Positions 49,725 through 57,829 of a stretch of 59,205 nt of DNA are shown here, piece by piece (the first letter of the stretch is position 1; every line of letters starts with the position of its first letter). A model generated the notes under the pieces. The model saw nothing but the letters and a program-made list of their open reading frames with translations, was not told the origin of the DNA and made no database searches. This stretch comes from CAYGAW01 sp964347945 (GTDB lineage Bacteria; Chloroflexota; Anaerolineae; UBA7937; B3-Chlor), in the NCBI GenBank assembly GCA_964347945.1, contig CAYGAW010000053.1, positions 1 through 59,205 on the forward strand. Direction: 5' to 3'. The position numbers and the translations under genes were made by a program.

Positions 49725-52286
49725 TCACAGAAGACTCACCGGATCTACATCCACGCGCCATCCCAGAGGCAAATCCAGGTCCCCCAGCAGCGAATGGGGA
49801 TCGCGACCGCGCACGACAAGATGCCATCGATACTGGCCGCGTATGCGGCTCAAGAAAGCCGGGGCAGGCCCTATGAGGTCGATCATCGGCAATCCCAGCC
49901 GCGCTATCTTCTGCTGGAGTACCCGTTGCATCCTCCCGGCCTCTTCTTCACAACGTTGTGCATCGCGATGTACATACACCAGCCTCACCAGACGGCTGAA
50001 CGGGGGGTATCTCTGCTGCTTGCGGAATTCCATCTCCTCCTTGTAGAACCCCTCGTAGTCGTGGCCGCTGGCAGCCTCTATACAATAGTGATTGGGCGCA
50101 TACGTCTGCACGATCACCTTGCCACCTAGGATGCTTCGTCCCGCGCGCCCCGCCACCTGGGTCAGCAGCTGGAAGGTCCGCTCACCTGCACGGAAGTCCG
50201 GCAAGTACAGTGCCGTGTCCGCCGTTATCACCCCCACGAGAGTGACCAAGGGCAGGTCCAACCCCTTCGCTATCATCTGTGTGCCAATCATCACGTCGGC
50301 CTCGTGATTGATAAACCGCTCGAGTATCTCTTCGTGGGCCATCCTGCCCCCAGTGGTGTCCCGATCCCACCGGACGATCTGGGCCTCAGGAAAGAGCTGC
50401 TTGGTCACAGCTTCCACCTTCTGAGTACCAACCCCAAAGTGCTTGATCCGCTCACTGTGGCAACTGGGGCAGGCGTCGGGCACGATCGTCTGCCAGTTAC
50501 AGTGATGGCAGACCAGCGCATCCTCCGGGAAGTGGTAGGCCAGAGGCACATCGCACCGCTTGCACTTCATGACATGACCGCAATCCCGGCACATGACGAA
50601 GGTCGTCGCCCCGCGGCGGTTGAGGAACAGTATGACCTGCTCCTTGGCGGCGAGGGTCTCCCTCATGCTTTCTCGCAGGGCACGGCTGAAGATGCTTCGA
50701 TTCCCGGCCTTGAGTTCCTGCCGCAAGTCCACGACTTGCACCGGCGGCAGATCCATGTACACCGCGTCGTCGTATCCCTCACCCACCTCTTTGACACCAG
50801 CACGTTCTGCCTCAATAGCGTACCGTGCTCTCTGTTCCTCAATTCGCCGCCGATGGCCCATGATGCGCTGCGGCAGGTGAAGCAGCTTGTACTGCCCCCT
50901 TTGAGCGCGATGATAGGTGACCACATCAGGGGTGGCAGTGCCCAGGATGATTTTGCAGCCAGTTATCTCCGCCAACTTGATTGCCACATCTCGCGCATGA
51001 TAGCGCGGCGTCCTTTCCTGCTTGTAGCTCCACTCGTGCTCCTCGTCAATGACGATCACGCCCAGTCTGGGCAAAGGGGCGAAGACGGCCGAACGGGAGC
51101 CAATGACGATGTCCACCAGACCATCCCGGATCCGCCGCCACCCATCGTACCGTTCCCCCATGGAGAGTTTGCTGTGGAGTACAGCGATACGTCCAGGAAA
51201 GCGAGCCCCGAAGCGGCGAATGGTCTGCGGCGTCAGGGCTATCTCCGGCACCAGGACTATGCCCTGCTGACCCTTGGCCAGCAGTTCGTGCAAGGCCCGC
51301 AGGTATATTTCGGTCTTCCCACTGCCGGTGACGCCATGGAGCAGGAAGACCTCAGAGCCCGCGGTGTGCAGACTGGCCTCAATCTGCCACCAGGCAGCGT
51401 CCTGAGCCGGGGTCAGTTTCGGCGGAGTGGTCGGAACGAAGGTGCGCGCCTGCAAAGGGTCTCTCCATACCTCCTGCTCCGTAAACTCGATGTGTCCCTT
51501 CGCAGCCAGTGCTCTCAAAGTGGAGCTGCTCACCCCCAGTTCGGAGTAAATCTCGGACACGGGCGTGGAACCGTGATCGGCCAGATACTGAACAACGGCA
51601 CTCTGCACCGGCGCCCTGCGCAGTCGCTCCCACACGGCAGGACTCACATCGCCGTCGAGACACGCCACCCGTTCGGTCTTGGGCTTCACCTTGGCTTCCG
51701 CCAGTTCGGAGCGTTTAACTATCACACCCCTGCGGGCAAGTCCATCGACCAACGAACGGTGATTCTTCAGTTTCAACCTTCTCCCCAGGGTATGGAGCTC
51801 CACCTCGCCCTCGCGCTGAAGCATTCGGATGATGGCCCGGTGCTCAGCATCCAAGCCGGCGGGCAGAGGCCGCTCGGTGCTGAGACGGAGGATCACTCGA
51901 GTCTTCCGCGCCATACCTGGAGGCAGCATGAGCAGCACCACATCAATCAACGGCGCCAGGTAGTAGCTGCTGATCCAAGAGGCCAACTCTATCTGAGCAT
52001 GCGAAAGAACGGGGGTCGCATCGGCTACCTCGTACAAGTCTTTGGTCTCCTGTACGGGAGACTCCTCATCGAAGCCGAAAATCACCCCCTGTAGACGACG
52101 AGACCCAAAGGGGACGACGACCAACTGGCCCAACCGTACCTCGTCGCGGAGATCGGGGGGTATGGAATAGTGGAAGGTTTTTCCCAGAGTAGAGCCGTTC
52201 TCCTCTTCCACAGCGGGTTCGTCGCCCAACACCGTTCTGCGCGGCTGGACGCGGGTATTGACCACGACCTTGGCGTATCTCATCAT
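49725..52286 (-). CDS. priA: primosomal protein N' (replication restart helicase PriA)
   Basis: The 853-residue superfamily 2 helicase reloads the replisome at stalled forks. Visible parts are the N-terminal DNA-binding domain, with TFHYSIPPDLRDEVRLGQLV and VVPFGSRRLQGVIFG, and Walker A LHGVTGSGKTEIYLRAL. The Walker B motif VIVIDEEHEWSYKQ and motif III LGTATPD follow. The zinc-binding insert has eight cysteines (CRDCGHVMKCKRC ... CHHCNW ... CPSCH). The C-terminal helicase motifs include GTQMIAKGLDLPLVTLVG and LLTQVAGRAGR. It is somewhat longer than E. coli PriA. A divergent promoter pair separates it from the gene at 52446. Confidence 0.96.
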   Translation of the reverse strand: MMRYAKVVVNTRVQPRRTVLGDEPAVEEENGSTLGKTFHYSIPPDLRDEVRLGQLVVVPFGSRRLQGVIFGFDEESPVQETKDLYEVADATPVLSHAQIELASWISSYYLAPLIDVVLLMLPPGMARKTRVILRLSTERPLPAGLDAEHRAIIRMLQREGEVELHTLGRRLKLKNHRSLVDGLARRGVIVKRSELAEAKVKPKTERVACLDGDVSPAVWERLRRAPVQSAVVQYLADHGSTPVSEIYSELGVSSSTLRALAAKGHIEFTEQEVWRDPLQARTFVPTTPPKLTPAQDAAWWQIEASLHTAGSEVFLLHGVTGSGKTEIYLRALHELLAKGQQGIVLVPEIALTPQTIRRFGARFPGRIAVLHSKLSMGERYDGWRRIRDGLVDIVIGSRSAVFAPLPRLGVIVIDEEHEWSYKQERTPRYHARDVAIKLAEITGCKIILGTATPDVVTYHRAQRGQYKLLHLPQRIMGHRRRIEEQRARYAIEAERAGVKEVGEGYDDAVYMDLPPVQVVDLRQELKAGNRSIFSRALRESMRETLAAKEQVILFLNRRGATTFVMCRDCGHVMKCKRCDVPLAYHFPEDALVCHHCNWQTIVPDACPSCHSERIKHFGVGTQKVEAVTKQLFPEAQIVRWDRDTTGGRMAHEEILERFINHEADVMIGTQMIAKGLDLPLVTLVGVITADTALYLPDFRAGERTFQLLTQVAGRAGRSILGGKVIVQTYAPNHYCIEAASGHDYEGFYKEEMEFRKQQRYPPFSRLVRLVYVHRDAQRCEEEAGRMQRVLQQKIARLGLPMIDLIGPAPAFLSRIRGQYRWHLVVRGRDPHSLLGDLDLPLGWRVDVDPVSLL

Positions 52287-52334
52287 CTACTCGCCTGTGG
52301 GATCCCGTGGAGAGGACGGTCTGAACCCTACCAC

Positions 52335-52363
52335 ACTATACCATCGTTGCCCCTGCATATCAA
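52335..52363 (-). promoter_or_regulatory. priA promoter
   Basis: On the minus strand TTGATA (52358-52363) and TATAGT (52335-52340) are separated by 17 bp, about 50 bases before the priA start. Confidence 0.6.
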
Positions 52364-52400
52364 GAGAAAGTATCGGTTCCTGGGATTCCGGCTGCGCGTA

Positions 52401-52409
52401 TGCTATAAT
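52401..52409 (+). promoter_or_regulatory. extended -10 promoter for the NDT-like gene
   Basis: TGCTATAAT is a perfect extended -10 hexamer; no clear -35 is present. The GTG start lies 36 bases downstream. Confidence 0.6.
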
Positions 52410-52445
52410 GGGCGGTCACTCACCCCTTGAAGACGGGAGGGCTTC

Positions 52446-52868
52446 GTGCGTTTCTTCATCGCCGGCATCATGCAAGGCTCACGCCGAGATGACGACATTT
52501 GCGCCCAGGATTATCGCACCACCATCAGAGGCATTGTCTTGGACAAGTACCCCGAGGCCAACGTAATCTGCCCCTTCGAGTTGTATCCGGACAGCCCCTT
52601 CTATGGCCCTGAGGAGGGCAAGCGGACTTTTCTGGATCTAGCCGACCGGGCGACGGAGGCTGATTTCCTCATCGCCTACCTGCCTGAGGCCAGCATGGGC
52701 ACTGCTGTCGAGATGTGGCAGGCCTATCGGGGCGGCGCGCGTATCTTCAGCATCTCCCCCATGACTGAGAACTGGGTCGTCAAGTTCCTCTCCGAGCGAG
52801 TCTTTGCCACCATGGAGGAGTTCGCAGAGTTCGTGGCCAGCGGTGGCCTCGACGGGATCACCAGTTAG
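52446..52868 (+). CDS. nucleoside 2-deoxyribosyltransferase-like protein
   Basis: The 140-residue protein begins RFFIAGIMQGSRRDDD, a strand-loop typical of the NDT/TIR-like Rossmannoid group, and has FLDLADRATEADFLIAYLPEASMGTAVEMWQAY (residues about 60-92). The Glu in the MGTAVEMW segment matches the catalytic Glu of the family. Substrate is unknown; the family cleaves or transfers N-glycosidic bonds of nucleosides. It starts with GTG. A CinA-type gene follows 38 bp later and may be cotranscribed, which would link it to nicotinamide or nucleotide metabolism (inference). Confidence 0.8.
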   Translation: MRFFIAGIMQGSRRDDDICAQDYRTTIRGIVLDKYPEANVICPFELYPDSPFYGPEEGKRTFLDLADRATEADFLIAYLPEASMGTAVEMWQAYRGGARIFSISPMTENWVVKFLSERVFATMEEFAEFVASGGLDGITS

Positions 52869-52906
52869 AGAGCTTCACAGTTATTGAGTCTCCTAGAGGC
52901 ACCCAG

Positions 52907-53392
52907 ATGGAAGACGAAACGAGAACACCAGCACATCAGATAGGCGAGTTGCTATCCCAACGAGGTCTGACCCTCGCTGTGGCCGAGTCGTGCACCGGCG
53001 GGCTGCTGGGCCATCTGATCACCAGCGTGCCGGGCAGTTCCGCCTACTTCGAGGGTGGAGTGATCAGCTACTCCAACGAGGCCAAAGAACGCGTCCTCGG
53101 CGTCCCCCACGAGACCCTGTTGGCGCACGGCGCCGTGAGCAAGGAGACCGCTATTGCCATGGCCCAGGGCGCCCGACGCCTCCTGCAAACAGACGTAGCG
53201 TTATCGGTGACGGGCATCGCCGGGCCTACGGGCGGCACACCCGAGAAGCCCGTGGGACTAGTCTATCTCGGGTTGGCCGCCGAGGGCGTCGACCTGTGGG
53301 AGAAGCACCTCTGGCCAGGGGACCGTGCAGATAACAAGACACTATCGGCCGAAGGTGCACTGCAGCTACTGCTGAAGTACCTGAGACGGTAA
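52907..53392 (+). CDS. pncC: CinA C-terminal domain amidohydrolase (PncC)
   Basis: The 161-residue protein is a stand-alone CinA C-terminal domain, which deamidates nicotinamide mononucleotide in the NAD salvage cycle. Motifs are LTLAVAESCTGGLLGHLIT, PGSSAYFEGGVISYSNEAK, the HGAVSKETAIAMAQGAR helix and SVTGIAGPTGGTPEKPVG. The N-terminal molybdopterin-binding-like domain of full CinA is absent, as in many bacteria. AGAGG lies upstream of the ATG. The pairing with an NDT-like gene upstream is suggestive of nucleotide salvage. Confidence 0.93.
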   Translation: MEDETRTPAHQIGELLSQRGLTLAVAESCTGGLLGHLITSVPGSSAYFEGGVISYSNEAKERVLGVPHETLLAHGAVSKETAIAMAQGARRLLQTDVALSVTGIAGPTGGTPEKPVGLVYLGLAAEGVDLWEKHLWPGDRADNKTLSAEGALQLLLKYLRR

Positions 53393-53403
53393 TCTCCCTC
53401 GCC

Positions 53404-54666
53404 TCAAGCACTGCGCACTAGCCTCCCCGCTCTTAGCCTCGGCAACCACACACTCATCAATACCGCGGCCAGCAGAGCCAGCCCCGCCCCGAACAGGAAG
53501 GGTGCTGCCGGGCCCAGCCCTTGCCATAAGAGGCCAGCGAAGATACTTGCCGGCAGGGCCATCACCCCCACTACTCCGTTGTACGCCCCGTAGGCCGTGC
53601 CATGCTGCTCAGGCCTGACCATGTCCGACACCAAAGCCCTGGCCACACCTTCGGTCATCCCGTAGTACACACCGTATAGCGCGTACAACAGCCACACCTG
53701 CCACCCCGCGGCAGCAAGAGCGAACCCAAGGTACACCACCCCGTAAAGCAGCCACCCACCAACGATCACCCCGCGCCGACCAAGGCGGTCCGAGAGAACA
53801 CCGGCCGGGCTGGAAACCAGGCTGTACACCAGATTGAGCGCCAGCAATGCCCCCATCACACCCAGTACCGACAGTCCTCGCTCCTGGGCGCGGAGGATGA
53901 GAAAGGCATCTGACGAATTGCCCAGAGTAAACAGTGCCAGAATCAGCAAGAAACCCCGGAAGCGCACATCGAACCCTTTCAGCGTGAGCGAAGGCGCCTC
54001 CATTACTGATGCCCGCCTCCGGATGTCACGCGCCCCAAAGGCCAACACCAGTACGGCCAGCGTCGCCGGGATCACACTCAGCAACACCACGCTCTGGAAC
54101 GTCACTCGTTCCAGCGTCCCGCCCATTGCCTGGATAGCCCAGATTACTCCAGCCGCAACGAGCAATCCGGTGAAAGCGCCTGCCGTATCCATGGCCCGAT
54201 GGAGGCCAAAGCTCAACCCCCTTTGGCTCTCGTCTATGGAATCCGCGATGAGCGCGTCGCGTGGCGCAGTTCGAATCCCCTTGCCCACCCTGTCCGCGAA
54301 GCGCACGGCGAAGACCCAAACCCAAGACGTCGCAAAGTAGAGGATAGGCTTGACCGTAGCGGAGAGCCCATAACCTGCCACGGTCAGCCATTTCCGCTGC
54401 CCCAGCCTGTCCGACAACCAGCCCGAGAAGATCTTGAATAGACTCGATGTCGTCTCCGCTAGCCCCTCTATAAGCCCAATGATCGAGGTACTGGCACCCA
54501 GTACGTTCGCCAGGAAGAGGGGCAAGAGGTTGAGAATCATCTCACTGGAGACGTCGGTCAAGAAGCTGGTCACGCTCAATACCCATACATTGCGTGGCAA
54601 CCCTCGCCAGCTCTCTTGAGTTTGCGGGCGAACCTCCTCTGGTTTGAGCAATTCTTCCCCGCTCAT
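53404..54666 (-). CDS. MFS transporter
   Basis: The 420-residue protein has twelve hydrophobic segments. The MFS motif A-like loop GWLSDRLGQRKWLTVAGYG lies between helices 2 and 3, with a second copy, GVLSDRLGRRGVIVGGWLL, in the second half. The N-terminal 25 residues are cytosolic. The proline-free RFADRVGKGIRTAPRDALI between helices 4 and 5 is characteristic of one MFS subgroup with unknown cargo. No transported substrate can be inferred from the flanking genes. The ribosome binding site before the ATG is weak (AAAGAGA). Confidence 0.92.
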   Translation of the reverse strand: MSGEELLKPEEVRPQTQESWRGLPRNVWVLSVTSFLTDVSSEMILNLLPLFLANVLGASTSIIGLIEGLAETTSSLFKIFSGWLSDRLGQRKWLTVAGYGLSATVKPILYFATSWVWVFAVRFADRVGKGIRTAPRDALIADSIDESQRGLSFGLHRAMDTAGAFTGLLVAAGVIWAIQAMGGTLERVTFQSVVLLSVIPATLAVLVLAFGARDIRRRASVMEAPSLTLKGFDVRFRGFLLILALFTLGNSSDAFLILRAQERGLSVLGVMGALLALNLVYSLVSSPAGVLSDRLGRRGVIVGGWLLYGVVYLGFALAAAGWQVWLLYALYGVYYGMTEGVARALVSDMVRPEQHGTAYGAYNGVVGVMALPASIFAGLLWQGLGPAAPFLFGAGLALLAAVLMSVWLPRLRAGRLVRSA

Positions 54667-54950
54667 GAGTCTCTTTCGTCCTCTAGCACCTCATACACCA
54701 GCTCAGCGATCTTCCCTCGGCCTCGGCCAGCACACCCGGTTCCTTTGACGCCTGGTACAGGATACGTCTCTTGGAGAAGCCGAGCAAGAACTGCCTGATC
54801 ATCGCCCTCACTGAGCATGATATCTGATCACGTTATCGTCGTTCGACATTTTGATTCAAGAGGAGGAAGCTGCACGCACTGTAGGACAGGTTGGCAACCT
54901 TTCCTACTCAACACTACGCTTCGAGTTTCGAATGAGGGGACTGTCGACGA

Positions 54951-55766
54951 TCAGGGGGAAGCGTCTTCCCAAGGTAGATCAGCCTCCAGGAGAACCTGGT
55001 AGGCCCGCCCCTTCTGAGAACCGAAGAGCTGACCAGGAGGATAGCGCAGCAGGAACTCCTCGACGACCCGATACTGCTCTCCCGCCAAATGGGCGCCCTC
55101 CCTGGCATCGACGAGTTCTATCCCAACCAGTGGACTATCCCAGGGAGCCACCTGGCTCTGCTGACCCCCGGGCAGACCGTCTATGGGCCCCAGGTCGGTA
55201 GCGGTCAGTACTCCCGAGCGGGGCATGAAGACGGTGGCGCCGGAAGGCTCAACGCCCATCAACTCAAAATACGCGTCCGAGAACGCAGTCGGTGCATCAG
55301 CGAAGTCATAGGGATAGATAGCGACCGTCTTGGAGCACTCGAGGAGATTGACTATCACGTGCCTCCATGGCATATCGGGCAGTGCAGGCGAGGGCATATA
55401 TTGGTCATCGAGTTCGAAGAACCCGGTATCAGCGATGAAGCTGAGAAGCTCTGCGACTTCCTCTTCGCTGATATGCCCGGTCCTGACCACCCGATCTGTT
55501 CCCACACTAGACTGCTCATCGCTGGCCAGAACCACGAATCCATCGCCGTAAATGCTCGCTTCCGCCACGTGCCTCCCCGTCGGCGGAGGCGTCAGGCCAC
55601 CGTATGTGTCTGCCTCGACAATGAGGACTCCCGGACTCCGATCGTAATCCAACGAGCTGAGACAAGGAAAAGGTGTGCTCTCATCTGCCACACCTCCGTC
55701 CCCGCACGCGACCAGAATCAGGACTGTTGCCAGTCCAATGCCGGACCGGATCTGTGCCCCTACCAC
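54951..55766 (-). CDS. lipoprotein of unknown function
   Basis: The 271-residue protein begins with a short lipoprotein signal (GIGLATVLILVAC, lipobox at Cys21). It then has an acidic mature part with VGTDRVVRTGHISEEEVAELLSFIADTGFFELDDQY, a helix-strand pattern seen in many exported proteins, and a C-terminal LFGSQKGRAYQVLLEADLPW. I do not recognise a family. The start is GTG with no clear Shine-Dalgarno, only 12 bases beyond the U-run of the terminator of the upstream lipoprotein gene. Confidence 0.65.
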   Translation of the reverse strand: MVGAQIRSGIGLATVLILVACGDGGVADESTPFPCLSSLDYDRSPGVLIVEADTYGGLTPPPTGRHVAEASIYGDGFVVLASDEQSSVGTDRVVRTGHISEEEVAELLSFIADTGFFELDDQYMPSPALPDMPWRHVIVNLLECSKTVAIYPYDFADAPTAFSDAYFELMGVEPSGATVFMPRSGVLTATDLGPIDGLPGGQQSQVAPWDSPLVGIELVDAREGAHLAGEQYRVVEEFLLRYPPGQLFGSQKGRAYQVLLEADLPWEDASP

Positions 55767-55778
55767 GACAAGCGACCG

Positions 55779-55817
55779 AAAAAAGTGGGGCCAGCGTATG
55801 CATCACGCTGACCCCAC
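55779..55817 (-). terminator. intrinsic terminator of the lipoprotein gene at 55828
   Basis: On the minus strand GTGGGGTCAGCGT pairs with ACGCTGGCCCCAC (13 pairs, one G-U), with a 7-nt loop and six Us, immediately after the stop codon. Confidence 0.9.
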
Positions 55818-55827
55818 AACCTCTCAC

Positions 55828-56616
55828 CTACGTCGGTGGACTGATGTCGAGCGGCTGGTTAACGTTACGGATTTCCATCAGGAAGTGCATCTCACCACTC
55901 TCATCCAGACAATTCACGGCGGCCTCAGCCTCCCTCTTGACAGGGAACTTTCCATCCACGGCCACCCAGATATTGTCCTCCGCCGAGGCGAAGGTGCAGC
56001 CAGCCATAGCAGCTCCCCAGACAGTCCCCTCGGCAGTTCGGTAGTGATGGGACTGAACGCCGTTCATCATCTCCTGCCCCAAGTACTGCGCGTCCTCGGG
56101 GTCGCCGGTGAAGAAGGTGTCCCACCAGTAGACCATGCTGAACATGTCAAACATCTCGAGCATGGAGTCATCCACGACTGGGATCTCCTGCCAGGGATCC
56201 CCGCCTTCTCGCATCCACATCTTGCCTTGCTCCTCGATGTAGATGATCTCCATGCTGGTGGACTCACCGTCCGTCACGCTGGAGAAGCCCAGTTGCTCCG
56301 CCCTTGTGGGCTCGCTCTGGCGCTTTCCCTCCATATCCAGCAAGACTTCCTGCGCCTGCCCTTCCATGGTACTCAGCCCATCGATATGAAGCGTGTAAGC
56401 GTACGAACTGAGGCCCTCCAAAGCCTCCACGTCCAGTTCGAATGGCAGTTCCTCAGGTGGAGGGGTCGGCTCTGGCGTCTCCCCTGGAGCAGGTGGTGCC
56501 TGCGTCTCCTCCTCCGTTGGCCCGCCGCCAGGAACCCCCGGCATGCAGGCCAACGTGAGCGAAACCAAGACGCCAATGCTCAACAGCACCGTCAACGCTT
56601 TCTTTCTCCTGTACAC
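55828..56616 (-). CDS. LppX/LprAFG-like lipoprotein
   Basis: The 262-residue protein has a lipoprotein signal (ALTVLLSIGVLVSLTLAC, lipobox Cys24), a Pro/Glu-rich spacer (residues 30-55) and a mature domain of alternating strands. The mature domain includes LSSYAYTLHIDGLSTMEGQ, MEIIYIEEQGKMWMREGG and IWVAVDGKFPVKREAEAAV. This resembles the LppX/LprAFG half-barrel that binds lipids or carries them across the envelope, though similarity is by pattern only. It starts with GTG behind AAGGAGG and ends in a strong terminator. Confidence 0.7.
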   Translation of the reverse strand: MYRRKKALTVLLSIGVLVSLTLACMPGVPGGGPTEEETQAPPAPGETPEPTPPPEELPFELDVEALEGLSSYAYTLHIDGLSTMEGQAQEVLLDMEGKRQSEPTRAEQLGFSSVTDGESTSMEIIYIEEQGKMWMREGGDPWQEIPVVDDSMLEMFDMFSMVYWWDTFFTGDPEDAQYLGQEMMNGVQSHHYRTAEGTVWGAAMAGCTFASAEDNIWVAVDGKFPVKREAEAAVNCLDESGEMHFLMEIRNVNQPLDISPPT

Positions 56617-56761
56617 TTGCTACCTCCTTCTTTCCTTCACCCTACCTCATCAATTTTACCTTCAATCAAGGCATCAGATTGGCCTACGCCCCTGCGCCCT
56701 GCTTCGCGAGCCATGCCTCTTCGCTCACATCAGTTGGCATCACCTCGCCCGCCTCACCACC

Positions 56762-57820
56762 TCACGAGTGGATCACTCCCCTCAGAAGGAGCAACCCTGT
56801 GATCACAACCGCCCCTGCGAGCGCCGCCAGTAGGCACCCTCTGGCCCACGGTCGAGATGTGTCGCTACCCCTGAACAGCAGCAAGAGCCCGATGATGAGG
56901 CCCGCAGGCGGGATCAAGGCCGAGAGCGCATAGAGCAAGAGGTCCGGCCTCCGTTCCCACTCCACCAGCAGCGGACTGGCATTGAAGATCGACGAGTAGG
57001 TACCGCTGATGATGCCGATCAGAAGCGTCAACACAAAACTCCTGATGGTGATGCCGCCAAAGAGTAGCAGGGCCGTCAAGGTGAAGACGACGGTCAGCTG
57101 CGTATTGATGGATCGGTCCAAGGTTTGGATGATGCTATGATTCACGATATCCTCGACGGGTTGGCCAGCGTATCGTCTACTATTCTCACGGATGCGGTCG
57201 AACACGACGATGCTGTCATGCACCGAGAAGCCGATCACAGTCAAGAGGGCCGTCAGGAACAAAGCATCCACCTCAAAACCGCGCACCCAACCAAGGATGG
57301 AGGCGAGCCCCACCACCACGAAAATGTCGTGCACCATGGCGATGATGGCGCAGGTCCCGTATCGCACCGGCCTCATCACGTGGCGAAAGGCAAAAGAGAT
57401 GTAGATCAGGATGGCCACCGCCGCCATGCCCACGACTATGTAGGCCCGTCGCTGCACCTCGCCCCCCACTGCCGGGCCAACCGATTCGAAACGCAATTCG
57501 GTGAAGCTTCCGAACCGCTCCTCTAGGTCTTGCTGGATCTTCCCCTTAGTCCCTGCATCCAGCGTCTTGCTGCGAATCAGGAAGATGTTCCCGGGCGAAC
57601 TCTGCACCATCGTGTCGCCAAAGCCATACTGGCCAAAGAGTTCCTTCAATTGGGCAGGTTGAACTACCACGGCTTGCTCAAACTGGAGCTCCAGTATCGA
57701 TCCGCCGGTGAAGTCTATGGAGAAATTGAGCCCGAAGAGGATCAGGGATATCAGTCCCGGGACGACGACCACGGCCGAAATGAGGTAGTATAAATAGCGC
57801 CTGCCTACTATGTCGAGCAT
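56762..57820 (-). CDS. secF: protein translocase subunit SecF
   Basis: The 352-residue membrane protein works with SecD to use the proton gradient to complete protein export. Six membrane segments are visible. The first is LYYLISAVVVVPGLISLILFG, followed by the periplasmic SIDFTGGSILELQFEQ, then AVAILIYISFAFRH, TALLTVIGFSVHDSIVVFDRIRENSR (the conserved VHDSIVVFDRIREN motif), SINTQLTVVFTLTALLLFGG and LLIGIISGTYSSIFNASPLL. A C-terminal extension of two further hydrophobic segments (ALSALIPPAGLIIGLLLLF and GCLLAALAGAVVITGLLLL) goes beyond typical SecF. It follows secD by 9 bp. Confidence 0.95.
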   Translation of the reverse strand: MLDIVGRRYLYYLISAVVVVPGLISLILFGLNFSIDFTGGSILELQFEQAVVVQPAQLKELFGQYGFGDTMVQSSPGNIFLIRSKTLDAGTKGKIQQDLEERFGSFTELRFESVGPAVGGEVQRRAYIVVGMAAVAILIYISFAFRHVMRPVRYGTCAIIAMVHDIFVVVGLASILGWVRGFEVDALFLTALLTVIGFSVHDSIVVFDRIRENSRRYAGQPVEDIVNHSIIQTLDRSINTQLTVVFTLTALLLFGGITIRSFVLTLLIGIISGTYSSIFNASPLLVEWERRPDLLLYALSALIPPAGLIIGLLLLFRGSDTSRPWARGCLLAALAGAVVITGLLLLRGVIHS

Positions 57821-57829
57821 CCCTATTCC

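Noticed and set aside
50304..52094. 596-codon plus-strand open frame
   Set aside because: Antisense to priA, which is intact and fully matched.
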